Below, piece by piece: positions 12,821-26,079 of a stretch of DNA of 60,000 nucleotides. Position 1 is the stretch's first letter. Every line of letters starts with the position of its first letter. The stretch is taken from the NCBI GenBank assembly GCA_950295325.1, contig OX485807.1, positions 12,739,001 to 12,799,000 of the forward strand, in the 5' to 3' direction. A model generated the notes under the pieces. It was not told where the DNA came from. It was given only the letters and a program-made list of their open reading frames with translations, and did no database searches. This stretch comes from Polytrichum commune (taxonomy: Eukaryota > Streptophyta > Polytrichopsida > Polytrichales > Polytrichaceae). A program made the position numbers and the translations under genes.

Positions 12821-14336
12821 ATGCAGGCTCTTAGTCCTTCGATCTTGCGGGGGAAGCCTTTCATAGCACCGAGGCACACTCCACGAGGAGGTGGACTTCC
12901 CCTTTGTCTTTCGGGTATATCCATCGTCACACAGGTCTGTTTTCAACGCCATTTTGGAATATTATTATATGTGACGCATCTAAGGTTTAGAGTAGGTGGA
13001 AATGTATGCCGATTTGCATGTAATGTCTTATTGAAGGATCTGCTGTTGTAAGCTTGTTTTCTTTCCATTCAGGATATTAATTATGTCCATTAACTGTTGC
13101 GTGTGGATGCTTGTATCTGAGGGTTTGATGCTTCTTGTTACTAGGTTCCTCAGAAGAAGACATCAAGAGTAGGATCTTCATCGAGGAGATGTTCCCTGAG
13201 TTCCTCCTCCCGCGGTTCTAACGCTATGAGGAATGATCGTACTACCGCAACACTTCGTCGACCACTCGGCGCTAATGTACTGAGGTCTCTAAGCCGCGAC
13301 ATGTGGTAAGTTTTTGGAATCTCATATGAAGACCTACTCCCGTGATCTACATAACTTTTGCATGCCATTGCTGTGTTGAAGCTCTATATGTCAGGTCCTT
13401 ACTCTCAGTATCTTCGTTACGAGCAAAGCATTATAATTTCTTTTTATTTACCGCCACTGCTTTCGAAGTATACATCTTTTGTAAGCATAATGGCAAAGAG
13501 CCTACTAATGTCGCACGTATTTTCAACAGTGAGAGGGATGAGAGATCGCGTGACGGATCGGCTACCGTGCCAACAGATCGGCAGGAAGACGAAACAAGCC
13601 GTCCGCCCCGCTTTGCAGTAGCTCAAGAGTATGCTCTCATTTCCCATGCTTGGTACTAAGAGTGTCATTGCACCCACTTCTAAGAGCAACTTCTATGGTC
13701 ACTGTAAAATGTTTTTATCTATAATTGACTGTCATAGTCTTTTGGGTCAATGCAGCATGCTCATCCCACCCATAAAGTCAATATATATTATATATCTTTG
13801 TTGGCCACCGATTATTTTGAGAGACAACCCTAACGTTCTCGATCACTCGATTTTCGAGGGTGGGTCGGGATTTAGAGGGTTGCCCCCTCTCAATAAGTGG
13901 TGGCCAATGTACATTTCGATACCCATCATTTGGGCTTTGTGGGTGCGAAGAGTATGCAGCTGTGCTCCAAGTAAACCTAGAAAGCCGATTATTGAGAGAA
14001 TAGTTTTACAGTGACTGTTGGAGGCGCTCTTTCAATGTCTGTCATTCACCCGTAGTGTTGTATTCTCCTCCTTTTTTATTTTTTATTGTACACATGTTTT
14101 TAAGACATCTATTTATTTCATGCAGGATGGATGAGGTCGACCGACTTAGAGAAGCTGTAAGACAACGCCGATCGGCGCAAGGGTTAGGTTCTTTTCTAGA
14201 AGTGCAGACTTTCTTATCGACGCGGCACTCAAGAAGGTATCAAGAGAGGATTCGGTCAGAGTTGCGGGAGCTGTTGTTGCTCGAGTCAGTCACAAGTAAC
14301 TACTGGTTAGATAATTGTGCAGCAAGAGCCGCCTGA
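12821..14336 (+). CDS. unrecognised four-exon gene, probable plastid-targeted small protein
   Basis: Four exons join in frame with GT-AG introns: 12821-12934, 13145-13305, 13530-13628 and 14126-14336. They encode 194 aa ending at a TGA. All intron phases match (0, 2 and 2), which is the main support for a real gene. The first 90 residues are rich in Ser, Arg, Thr and Pro and poor in acidic residues (MQALSPSILRGKPFIAPRH; RRCSLSSSSRGSNAMRN), as in chloroplast transit peptides. The middle is charged. The last 70 residues are helix-prone and Arg/Glu/Leu-rich (MDEVDRLREAVRQRRSAQG; RYQERIRSELRELLLLES). I recognise no domain and assign no function. Intron 3 carries a MITE-like insertion. A longer first exon or 5' UTR exons in the 12.2-12.8 kb region are possible. 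Confidence 0.6.
13664..14037. mobile_element. MITE-like inverted-repeat element in intron 3 of the four-exon gene
   Basis: The left part contains GGTCACTGTAAAA (13697-13709). The right part contains its inverse TTTTACAGTGACTG (about 14004-14017). Flanking these are AAGAGCAACTTCTA on the left and, inverted, an imperfect match GAGGCGCTCTTTCAATG on the right. The element fills most of the 497-bp intron. I could not fix exact ends or a target duplication. Confidence 0.55.
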
Positions 14337-15338
14337 CATATGCTCATTTTCGATGGAGCTTGTACAGATTTTCCATGAACAGACGATCTTTTACATCACA
14401 AGCAGAATGCAAGTCACTTAGGATTCATGTTTAGGTATTCAGTGTCAGTTGACTGAACTTACAAAGATAACCATTTTCCCAACCATTTTATTATTGAATC
14501 AACTGCACTGTGGTTTTTTTTCCTATTGTTTGGTGAGGTTCATTGGACTGCTGGCGTCTGGTACGTAACTCAAATTTTCTATTTTTTCCATGCTCATATG
14601 TCCAGGATACTTTCTAAGTACACCTCCCCGAGATTCACCTATTGAAGTGTTTAATCCGTAAGGATTGAGATAAGCTGGGATTGTAACGTTCTTTGTCCCT
14701 ACAGGTCATGGTCAATCATTTGTTTGGCAGTGTTTCAAGGCTTTGCAAGCTTTTCTGTGCATGCAAATATACTACCTGTGACAAGTCCTGAAGTGGCTCT
14801 GTTTCATGCAATTTTACAAACATGGAGAAAAGCATGGTAGCTGAGCACTTGTGTAGCACTCTCAATCATCAGTTTGTCATCTTGTGAGTTCTTGTGCACT
14901 TAGGTTCTTGAGTATGATGATGCACTAGGTAAATTCAGACTTGACTTTCAATTTCATGCAGGTTCATCTGCATCAGTGATAGTTAAGCCTAGGAAATGTG
15001 GATTTAATGGAGCGTTAGTCCATTTAGTTTTACCATTGGCAGTGCTTGCTTTCACAAAACACGCTTGTTGCATTTTAATGCTGATGTGTAGGTATACCGT
15101 ATGAGTTCTTGCAACTAAGTTATGTGGGCACTTTCAACCAATTTTGGCTGTTGGATTGGATTGGAAATTGTTTTATCCAGTTAGCAATTACTGATAACAA
15201 AGACTTGTCCTTTCAAGTCTATAGAAACTAAGTTGAGATGCAAAACTGCAGGAGATGAAAAGGTCGAACCACTAAATGATCATCAGGTTCTCCTAATCGT
15301 GTTAACTCTTGAACCTGGAATGGTGTCTATGTTGTGCA

Positions 15339-15502
15339 GGGAGATTTTTGGGTGTCTCCGAATCCAACTGGTTACATGTTGACATCTTTATGTTAATTTT
15401 TTAAAAGTTGAAGTAAATTCCATAAATTCTTCAAATGATTGCTTATTTCTTAAACTCAACTGGTTCATCTCTAAGTAGCAGCTAGGTCTCCCTGTTCATC
15501 AA
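15339..15502. repeat. dispersed repeat family E, copy 1
   Basis: It begins with CAGGGAGATTTTTGGG, contains GGTTACATGTTGACATCTTT and CTCAACTGGTTCATCT, and ends with TCTCCCTG, the inverse of its start. It matches copies at about 17599, 19260 and 57313. Confidence 0.7.
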
Positions 15503-17598
15503 GTCCAATATCATCTAACACATGTCTTTTTGGTATGCAATTCAGAACTACAAGCCTTGCAATATACTACTCATATAGGTACGGTGTCCAGAATGAACAC
15601 AGGCACACAAACCTCCATTCCAATTTGTACTGAATTTGTCACGAGTTGGCCATGACACTTCAAGTCTCTTTGTCATCTGGTGTATGACGTACAAACCTTG
15701 TGTATGAATCTATGCCGTCTTGTGAATCTTACACTTATTATTAAGGTAGATGTGTCTTAAATGGTTACTTTTTCAAACTAGCTTCCTTCTCCCAGGCTAT
15801 GAAACGTGCTCTACTACAAGGTGGTTAGCAAATCCAAATTGAGCTTGTAATTACTTTCCTCATGATTTTGAACCTTGTATGAAAAGGTTATTCACTATCA
15901 AAGGAGGATTCTTGTGGTCATTAAATGGTCACATATGTTTTCTCATATGTGTTGATTATTGAGTTTAGAATGGTTATCATATTCTAAGGATGCAATCCAA
16001 TCTCTTTTGAACACATGTCTTTTTTGGTATTTTTTTTTAAACCACACCAAATATAGGTATCTGATTAAGAAAAGGAACCGAATTAGGCATGTCTACATTA
16101 AGTTGCAATCCACACAGTTTCATTCCATCCATGTACACAAAATATGGTGTGCGCATGTAGACCCATTTTCTAAGCTGTGTTCCTTCATAAGGTACTTAAA
16201 GAGTAGTGAGAAAAATAAGCGGTTATGAAGGAGTTCATCTTTATTGTAACACTCCCAAGTTCACATTCCTGCGTTCTTAAAGAGTAACCGACAGTTAAAT
16301 GTTTTGAGCCTCAGATCTTGATTTTGAGACTCTAATTGATTCAATTGTCTATCAACTTCAAGAAGATTGTAATTAGTAATCAGCATAGCTTAGAAAAGTC
16401 GTCGATTGAACTTGTCAAGACGAAGACTTGATTTATAACCTATATATCTATATAGTGAATATTTGGTTTCCTCCGAGTGATAAAGCACTTGCAATGATTG
16501 CCATTCACATTATTTTACATGCATACAAGTCCCATCGCACACATCATGTTCGACATAGTATTTTCTAAATGGAGCACATTGCACGACCTGCTCTTTGGGT
16601 CTCACATTCCAGTACCTAAGAGAGGAATTTAGAAAATATACCCCAGCATCATAAAGAAAACCAAAAGATGTCAACATGTAACCAGTTGGACATGGAAACA
16701 TTAGGATTGCAACCTTTTAAGGTATGTAGTCCTGAAGTGGTATGTGATTTGAAATGGCTTGTAACATATAAGTACATATTAAAGTTTGAAATGTACATAT
16801 CTAAAGAGAAGAGAAGAAAAGAAAAGAAAAAGAAAAAGAAAAAGAAAATTAAAGAAAATATATGAGCACCACTTCAAGAATTCATAAGATATTTCACTTT
16901 TATTCCAAAAATAGAAAGAACATGTGATGTTTCTCATATGGATTTGCTAATGTGTCCATGTAACTTTTCTTGGATTATCAAACCCTTGCATATGTTGGAA
17001 TGCTAGAAAGTGTTCACTTTAGGCACACTTACCTCATGCCCAAAATTCTCCCCAGACATGGTCCCTCGAAGGTTTATAATCTCCACAAGAATGTTTGGAT
17101 GCCATGAAAACTAAATCCAGTGTCAAATCAGCTTTCTTCAATATTCGAACAACACCATTTAAAGGAGAAACTAACTCACCCATAAAGTGTTGCTTTGAGA
17201 GCAAAATCCAATCGGGATCGTAATCCAGAATGGGTTAACAAATTGCCTTGACAACCCATAAGTGTAATTAATTGAGGTATTCAAGTTTGGTGTGTGACGA
17301 TCATTGACGGGTGGCCCCCATTAATCATAACCAAAAGCCTGACCAAGCATGAGACGCTGCTACTCGACTTGTAATTAAAGACAGTTGCATAACTTTCAAA
17401 CTTCTTGAGCACGAGCGACAAGAGAAGTACGTTGGCGTCCATACACATCCATGCCAACTAAGCTTCCATGGAGCACACAAGCTCTGCTTCGGCCAGCGCA
17501 CAAGCCTGACTCTTCCTCTGCAGAAGAAGAAGACCATTTCCGATGTGGATCGAGCCGAATGTCCGTAGAGAGCTGACAGTTAGTTACAGATGAACTGG

Positions 17599-17822
17599 TT
17601 ACAGTGCCCAGGAAAGTTTTAGGCTATGGTCGGTCGAGATCCCAGTGATTCTAAATCCAGCCGGTTACATGTTGACATCTTCTGGTTTTGCTTTATTCAC
17701 TCGAGGTATGTTCTATAGATTCCTCTAAAACGATCAGTAATTCTCCTGAAGTCTCCAGCTTCAACCGATTATTTCTCAAACTCAGCCGGTTCATCTGTAA
17801 CTAAGCGGTCAATTCTCCCTGT
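17599..17822. repeat. dispersed repeat family E, copy 2
   Basis: It contains AGCCGGTTACATGTTGACAT, then TTCTATAGATTCCTCTAAAA and AACTCAGCCGGTTCATCTGT, and ends in TTCTCCCTGTTC. The order matches copies 1, 3 and 4. Confidence 0.75.
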
Positions 17823-18420
17823 TCTTTGGATCAAGCCTTTTTTTGCTTTCCCTTTATGCGGGCCTTGTCCCTAGCGTGCTTTTGTACCTGCTCCATCCTT
17901 GTTCCCCTAATGAGGTGACGTATGCGGGTGTTCTTCTGTTCGATTGTCGTGCTCTCCAATCTTCTACTGATTGGTTTTACACAACGGAACTCCTGTTGCA
18001 TTAGCAAATCTACAATTAATAAAACCACCAACGAACATCGGATCTCCCTTGATTTAGTTATGAGTACTGAAATGCATGTTTGTTGATAGTCCTTTGCTTT
18101 AATCGATAGGTTTTGATCTCAGTGTCGTTCACTATTGAATCTAGAGTAGTTAATAAAAGTTGAAGACGTAGTCCAATCTCTTTTCAACACACGTGTTTAT
18201 GGTGTTTGATCTCTGATCCTCACCTAATCACACACCAAGCAAATACAAGTGTTTGATTAAGACGAGTAAGTGAATAACACCCGCATATCTTATGTGCACG
18301 CATTGTGGGTAGTGTACCTATAAGGACACAATCTAGGACTGCTTTAATTCTCCCATCTAGCATCTTGAACATCATAGATTGTGTCTATGTTAGGTACATT
18401 GCCCATAATAGATGCACATA

Positions 18421-18762
18421 CCTTAAGGATATTTTTACACTAGGGTCCAAAGACTAAAGAACCTCCAAACTCAAGCGATTGTACTAGTCTAGAGCTAATT
18501 TTGGACCCGGGGAATTTACACTACTCAAGATTTGGGTCCAAGGTAAGAAAGAAAAATGAAGTAGTGCCAATCACTCATGGTTGCTTCACTTTCTTATTGG
18601 ATTTCAACAATCCCCACCCTAGAAAATACTCCTCCGAGTTTGTGAAACCAATCTTCAAACTTGGGTCCATAGATCTAGAGTTTGAAAACAATGTTCATCA
18701 ATGGGTGTTTTGAACTCCGAGTTTCTTGGATCCGGACCCTAATGCAAACCTACCCTAAGGGA
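18421..18762. mobile_element. MITE family T, copy 1 (terminal inverted repeats)
   Basis: The left end reads TTTACACTAGGGTCC (18434-18448) and the right end GGACCCTAATGCAAACC, its near-perfect inverse. The inverted similarity extends outward to a shared AGGGTAGGT-like segment. The interior (CAAGGTAAGAAAG, GAAAATACTCCTCC, AAACTTGGGTCCA) matches copies inside introns of the TBC gene at 53315 and 56233. Confidence 0.8.
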
Positions 18763-19259
18763 TGTGAGGCTGCAAAAATAAACCAAAAAAATCTCTTGCA
18801 TGGTTATCAATGTACGACTCCCCTAGACTTGCATTCCAAAATGAGGAGAAGTGCTACATTTCATAAAATACCGATACTTGAAATCTATTGTCCAACTTAA
18901 CTAGTATCTAATGATTTTATGGTTCCAAAACTTGCATACCTAATATGTTTGTAGGCTTTATGTGGTCACTCCTCTTGATTAGTTGAGGTTCCGAATGGTA
19001 TATGTCGAAGTTTGTCATTAATAATGACCACTAAAATGATACATGTTACAACGAGATTAGATTGTCAAAACGCATGAACCATTCTAGATTCAATTGTCAT
19101 CACAATAAGGAAGGTATGTGTAAATAAAAGAATGTTGATTTTGAACACCTATAACGTTAGCATCTCATCTCTAATTTTGAAACTTGACAAAATGCTAAAT
19201 CTACATTGTTTACAATCGGTAGTTCAATGAGACTATTCCCAGTCTTCTAATACAATGTC

Positions 19260-19462
19260 GAGGGAGATTTTCGGGCATAATCAATCAAAATCCTATTGTT
19301 TCCAAGTCCAACGAGTCACATGTTTCGTTCTTTTGGTTTTCCTTCATTAATTTGATGGATATTCTCTAGATTCCTCTAAAACGATTGATGATTCTTATGA
19401 AGTCTTGAACTGCAACCGATTCATCTATAATTAATGGTCGGCTCTCCCCATTCATTCTTCTA
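19260..19462. repeat. dispersed repeat family E, copy 3
   Basis: It starts GAGGGAGATTTTCGGG, includes TTCTCTAGATTCCTCTAAAA and GCAACCGATTCATCTATAA, and ends GGCTCTCCCCATTC. It is the most diverged of the four copies. Confidence 0.65.
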
Positions 19463-20791
19463 ATGCCAATAGTCAAAATTGTATGTGAAGTTGGAAGTGC
19501 CACTACGGGGCCACGTGGCTTATCACCAATACTCCAAAAGTATGCGTCACCACCATGAGTATTTTTTGGGCCTCATTCAACAACAAACAACGAAACCGCG
19601 ACGACTCATTCAAGCCACGATTGGGCCCGGGAATACATCTCCAAGGCTTCAATGATTCTTGTACTCTCAAACTTCGAGGTCGGTGCATCTAGAGAGATTC
19701 GGGTCATCCCAATGAACGTGTATCTTGTAAGTGCTCAATGCCACCTAAGTGATATACCTACTTGGTTCCGAGAGTCGTAAGGAACAAACACTCATGGGGG
19801 ATGATTAAAAATTAACTAGGTGAATGTTTTAATGCCGATAGTTTGGCCATAACGACATTATTCGGTTGGCACTAAATGTTTGATGGGCCTGGGAATAAGT
19901 ATTACTTCATGCCTACTTACACGTTTCTAGATATGCTTGCAATAATAGATTCAACGTTGAAGTTGTAATATCCTAGGAAAACAAGGCACGTGTTATAGTC
20001 TAAGCATGTGTTGCCGACAACTAGCAACGGTTAGGTCTTGCTTCCAGTTCCTACAACATTCATACGTGAATAAGATCGAGACATCTATAATTGATAAAAT
20101 GGGAGACTTTGCATATGTTTAGGAGTACTAATAGCGGGGAATTATTTTCTTGTGAAGAGAAAAAATAAATTCTAAGGAGAATGCATTTATTTCTCAAAAT
20201 TCATGGATATGGAAATTGCTACAAATTTTGAACCGTAAAATTTAAGGTTACGCAAAATTGATGTATAGGTTAACCCATAACTGCCCATCTCATGCTACTC
20301 CTTGGCAACAATCATTATCAAAACTTTTACGAGGGTAATGAATCACAATCTGCCACCAACAAAAACTTTAACTTTGTTTCACTTGAAAAAAAAAATCTCA
20401 TCTATGTCAACATTACATGATCCTAGTGAACAGTTAAATTGACCTAGTCCACTACGGATGCCTTGACCTTATAAGTTCCAAATCATGTAGTGAGTGTTGA
20501 GTGTTAGTCTAACACGCATTGGGATGTCATTGATAGTTATTCGACCCATTTACTTTGGGGAAAGAGAATATAATGTGTGCGCTTAGTGATCTAACGAACT
20601 TCTAAATGATGTGAATAATAGTTACAGTGCATAACATCGATTTCCAATTGCCTAGGCATGGGCTACAGGCAACTAGCAAGTTGGGCCTTGCTTCATGTTC
20701 CTACCATGCTCATATGAGGATATAGGTTCAATGTTCTGTAATGAGCGTTGAATGTTAGGCCAAAACATATTTCGGATGCCTTTGATAGTTA

Positions 20792-21949
20792 CGGGTTGTT
20801 TACACCATGGACCATGAAGTCGTTTCAAGTGACTTGTATTGGTTGTTCAACTTCTCCCATGACCATTTCGGTTTATACCAAGGAAGAAAATGTCGTACTG
20901 ACCATGAAGTTCGAGGTCCATATTTTAATGCTCATATTATTCACTAACATGGGCCAACAAGTTTTACGGTGGAAGAGGCAAAAGAGGTGTTATAATAATA
21001 ATAATAATAAAACATGGGCCCATGGCAGAAAAATGTTGTTATTGTAAATTTTTAATGATTTTTTTGGGGGCTTGTAGATACAATGGCGGCTCTTTGTTAT
21101 TACATACTACCGTTACACTTTGAATCCACAGTATAAAAGGCCGTTGTTTGCAACATTCTCTCATTTCTCTTGCATCCTTGTTTTGACATGGTTTTGATAG
21201 TAATGTGTTGATTTTATTTTATTTTCAATAAATGAAAGCATATATTGTTGATGATGAATCATGTAGAGTTGCCATGAGAGTTGCCAGGAGAGTGGCCACT
21301 AAATTCACAATGGATGCAAATGTTGCATTGTTCTAATATGCTCCCCTCTTCTTCTAGTGCATTTCACCCTCCTCCAATTCCACCCGTGTTCAATTTTTGG
21401 CAAGCATGACAATTAAAAAATCCTCCTTCAACTGTTGGAGCTACAATCTTGCAAGGAAAGTAAGAAATGTCATCAACAGTAAAAAATGGCAGCAACAACA
21501 ACTTGTTGGAAAGAAGAAGAGGCATCAAACAAAAGGAGTGAGGACAATGAAGAAAACCAACAAGAAGGATGTGACTAAGGTCGGTGAATTTAAAGAAAAA
21601 AATAGTGGACATGACAAGAATCAAATGGAAAGATTTTAAAGTGTATCATCAAATTGCTATTCAAGGGGAGATAGACGAGAAATTTGCAAAACCAATGAAC
21701 AAACAAGGAAAAAAATTCAAAACACGAGTCAATTTTTCTTTACAAGAAATGAATATGAAATTTACATTCATTTTTTGGTGCATGGTCATTCCTTTTGGTC
21801 CACATTTGCTTTACACATAGCGAGGGGCGAAAAGCCTTGTAAATTGAGTTTTTAACAAACCGGACCAAGGAAGTTGGACCATCAAGTCAGACCATGAAAA
21901 AGACCATCTTCCAATGTCTGACTTCATGGTCCATGGTGCAAACTAGCCC
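20792..21949. mobile_element. PIF/Harbinger-like non-autonomous DNA transposon, 1158 bp
   Basis: The ends are inverted repeats of about 30 bp. The left reads CGGGTTGTTTACACC and then CATGGACCATGAAGTC; the right is the inverse of GGGCTAGTTTGCACC and the same CATGGACCATGAAGTC. Both ends abut TTA (20789-20791 and 21950-21952), the target duplication typical of PIF/Harbinger. The nearby sequence at about 20530-20575 resembles the two flanks joined without the element, so it may be a related empty site. The interior has two short Lys-rich frames (about 21397-21820) that I do not recognise, and no DDE transposase, so the element is non-autonomous or decayed. Confidence 0.8.
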
Positions 21950-22449
21950 TTATCATACCCATCCACTTTTGAGTAATAAAACACAATGTGTGCCTTTGGT
22001 ATCAATGTGGGTTTGTTGGAAATTGATGCAACTATGGTTAAAATTAAAATAAATTTGTGATGTTGAGGAATGGAATTTTGAGAACCAAATATTATGTGAC
22101 ATTCATAAGTTGATTTAATCCCAAATTGGTTTTAACCATGGAGTCACTATTTAGAGGCCCCAAACTAACAAACTTTCCTATGATATAAGACAAGCGAAGG
22201 ACAATCTTCCAATGACACATGACAAATGCCCATGACTTGTACGTTTTTTGTGAAAACCACAAATCCGTAGTTCAAATTTTGTCTTTGAAGGTGAAAATTT
22301 GAACCTAGTGGATATGGCATACACCAAATTTTGAAATTGCATACGGTGGTGTCACGGTATGTCTATGACTAGTGTGAACTAAGAGAAAATTGAACCTATA
22401 GATGGCTTCCATAGAGAATAAAACCAATGGGCTCTCCAAATTTGGAGTT

Positions 22450-22532
22450 GGGCAAACCAACCTATACACATGTTCCTTGTTGGATGCCTAAACCCTTGCC
22501 TCCAAGGAACTAGTGTATGGGTTGGTTTGCCC
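22450..22532. mobile_element. short foldback element, copy 1
   Basis: A left arm, GGCAAACCAACC then TATACACATGTTCCTTG, and an inverted right arm, CAAGGAACTAGTGTATGG then GTTGGTTTGCC, surround a 23-base spacer. The spacer contains GGATGCCTAAACCCTTGCC, identical to that in the copy at 55643. Confidence 0.85.
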
Positions 22533-25500
22533 CAGCCCCATATTTGCAAATAAAGTGTGTGAAAACAACAATGAATGTTTATTTTAAAGTGCTCATAATC
22601 TTCTACAATATACCACATGTTCTCACTCTAAATTACAAATGTAAGAGCCTCGATTATTGGTAATTGATTCAAGGAAAATTATTGTCTTCTCATACTTTAT
22701 CTAAGTAACGTGGGTCTTATGTGGTCACCCTTTGTAACCATAAATATATACTTAAGTAACATGTAACAAGGATGTAGTTAAGAACATGCACTAGAAGATA
22801 TGTCTTACAAATACCATGTCCAAGTGGTATGATAACTTTCATGTATTGAAATAATGTTTTTGTTCACAACATCTACCGAGGGGAGTGGAGTTAGAACTTA
22901 TCCCTCCCAATATTTTTGTTAAATTATCTCAATTAGATCACACTAGACTAATCCAAGCTCTTTGACATTGAATTTGGAGTTAATTAAGCTACTACATGGG
23001 CCCTTCTCATTCGTAAATGGATAAGATCCATAATGGTGCATGTGACCAATTTTAGCCGAAACCACTTCATAATTTTATACAAGCCTATGAGTTAGGCCAA
23101 ATGTCATGATTTTGGTTGAGTTAAATGCAAATTAAGAACATGCACATTTTGTTGGAGTTTCACCTTGTTCCAAATACCCCCCCCCCTCCCCCAACACACA
23201 CACACACACACATTTGATAAAAACAATACCCTGAGTTATGATCACGATTGGCTCCTTGAAACACCCATGACATTATTTATGTGCATTTCACCCTTCCCCT
23301 AGGGAGGTGTCCCAAAACTTTACCCTTGGAATAAGATTGTTATGTGGTTCATATTCATATTATACCCTTTAAATGATATAAGCTAGATGACGTTGAGGAG
23401 AATAGGCTATTTTCCATTGGTTGAAGCTTGTTCTCATTTTCAGGTCTCCACTTCCAACACACCATGGACATAGAATTGACACCAACCACCCAACACAAAA
23501 AAAAGATCAAATATTTGGCAATGCGCTTGGGAATGGTGTCCAAAGGTAGGAATAAATGCCTTTGGCACCAACACAGAGAGTAGCACCACAAGTATGACCA
23601 CATCTCCCGATTTCAAATCCCAAAACTTGAGTCTAATTGTGGTGTTTGAAACATGTGGTTGATGGTTTGTGCAAACGTTACTAGATGTTTGCTCTTTAGG
23701 TGACAATACCCCTCCCCCATACGTTTGTAGTGATTTCATATGAATTGGATCTTGATAGATTGTTTTGAAGTGTTTAATGTTAAATTCATAGATAAATCGT
23801 ATTACATAATTAATATTGGTTGTATTATAGCCTCGTTACAGCTAACTACGATGTCACGTGAGGTAAGATTGGTGGGGCCCAACTCAAAGAGTGAGAAACA
23901 TGGTCATAGTACTTAACTTAGGACACTCATGCAAAATTGAGTTTAAAGTTGTACATTTTGTATTAATAATGATATAATAGTGTGCTCTTCATGTTGTGGC
24001 CGCACTTGCATAGGTAAGGTAAGTGAGCCTAATTGGGTCACTTGTCTTAAACATACACCATATATTTGAGTTACAAGTGATCAAGTGCGAATCTAAGAAC
24101 AAACGCCATAAAAATATGTGATCTAAATTTTTTTGGAGTACACATTGTTTACCATTCTAGACTCAATAGTCAACATAATTGGGAGACATAAATGATCATT
24201 TAATGAGAGAATGAATTTATGATGTGAAAGTGAATGAGATATTCATACAAGCTCCGACAATCACGAGGAAATCGACTACGAGCATGCTTTGGATTTGCTT
24301 ATTGTGTTGCACATATTGCAAGATTCATATCCTATAATAAGTGAGTGCAAAGTTAGGAGTTTTTGTTTTTTTAGTAGGGTCTACTCCTTGTAAGGGGTGT
24401 AGTAGTTTCACATTTAACGTCATTGTCCTTAGGGTGTGACCAAGGATGTTTTACGAACATACACTCTATTCACTCTGGCCTCCTTCGGAAACCAAAATTC
24501 TTCTTCTTGTTTGAGACCTCCTTACCTTAATCACGGATGTTCAACATATCATTTGAGATTGTTTCAAAGGTTCTCAATGTACCCTCAATTTCTCGTGGAT
24601 AACGTACAAGCTCCAATTTGGTGTGTGGTTGGTGTAATTTCAAAATCAATGGGTCTTTTAGACCAGGTAGTGTTCCTTCAATCGAACGCCATGCATGATA
24701 GAACAATACACATTATTGCTTAGTGTTTAGCATGGACGGCCCTTACTTGGTTTCTTTTCTTATTTGGACACCTATAACTTATTTAGGTGGGTTGTGGTTT
24801 GGTGTGACTCCAAGAATGGATACTAAAAACATACATGTTTAGAAGAGATTGGACCCAAAAGTTAGTCTTTAGGTAGTTCTAGACTTTTGATGAGTTTGAA
24901 AATAAGGAAGCAATTTTTGGGGATTGTGAAAACTCGTGTTTGAAGTGTTGTTATTTGCACTCTTCATGTGGACTAGACAAGCTTATTTTCAATACAAGCT
25001 CAATTGGAGCCTTTAGCCGGGCATAGTGGGAAGCCTCCAAAGGCCAAGCCCAAAGTCCAAACCCAAAGTCCAAACCTTTGGCCATGAACTCCCACGGCCT
25101 CTCAACTTGGATGGCCATTCAATATTCTCCCGCTTAAGCATGCACTTTGAACCAGAGCCGTTGGTGCATACTTAGTTGATAGGTGCGTACTTTATTCATA
25201 TCGTATTCTAGACCCTCTAATTCGACAATCACAGTGGGAAATGCATGAAACATGAGGCAACCCGCTTGACTGAAATCCAGCCTATCAAGACATTTGTTGA
25301 ATTTGAAAGTGCCAACGACTTCAAAGGCTTTGAAACTCTACACAACATTGTCCTCAACATCGACAACCAATTGCTTTGCTCTAGTGTTCAAACAGAAGTT
25401 GGAGAAATGTATGATGAATGGCAATGACCATTTGAGACGTTTTAGCAAAATGCTAACAAACTGACGTCGAATTTCAAGCATAAAAAAGTCATGCGTTCAT

Positions 25501-25760
25501 GGCAAATGACTTTGCATGACAAATTCAAAAAATAAAGTACAAACCTTTATTTATTTATTTATTTTAAATGGCGCACTTAACTGGGATGCGTACTTAAATG
25601 GGTGCATACTTAAGCGGGAGATTACTGTAGTGTGAAACCTCCAAAGGCCAAGCCCAAAGTCCAAACCGAAAGGAGCATCCCACTTTATTCCTTGCTCAAA
25701 ACAATGCCTCCAATCTAACGTCCAAGATCTTGCCAATTATTGATTTTTTAATGAAAATAA

Positions 25761-25981
25761 CCGATGGCCTCCCGACCATAGTTTGGGTTTCCATTCCCGT
25801 CCGATCCAAACTTCCTTCGAGAGTCAGTCGCCTTTGTCAAAAAATGAGCATTTTAAGTTGCGACGACCTTTGGATTTTGACCTTAATGTGAAGGGTCGAG
25901 AGGCCAAACTCTTGGTTTCTTGCAATTTGATTGGTGGAAATTGATGGCCTCTTGACATTCGGCCATAGTGTGAAGCGCCCC
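25761..25981. repeat. dispersed repeat family H, copy 1
   Basis: Shared blocks are CGACCATAGTTTGGGTTT, TCCAAACTTCCTTCGAGAGT, GTCGAGAGGCCAAACTCTTG and CGGCCATAGTGTGAAGCG. The same order recurs at 29555-29785. Confidence 0.8.
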
Positions 25982-26079
25982 TAAAACACGAGACACCCTT
26001 TGGAACCCACTTTGTACCAACACATGTTGAAATTAGCAGAGACACCCTGCCACTCTAAAAGTGACACACACGCGGGCGC

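Noticed and set aside
21397-21820. Lys-rich frames inside the Harbinger-like element as a transposase or Myb-like partner protein
   Set aside because: I see no DDE motifs and no Myb/SANT tryptophan pattern, so I do not call a gene.
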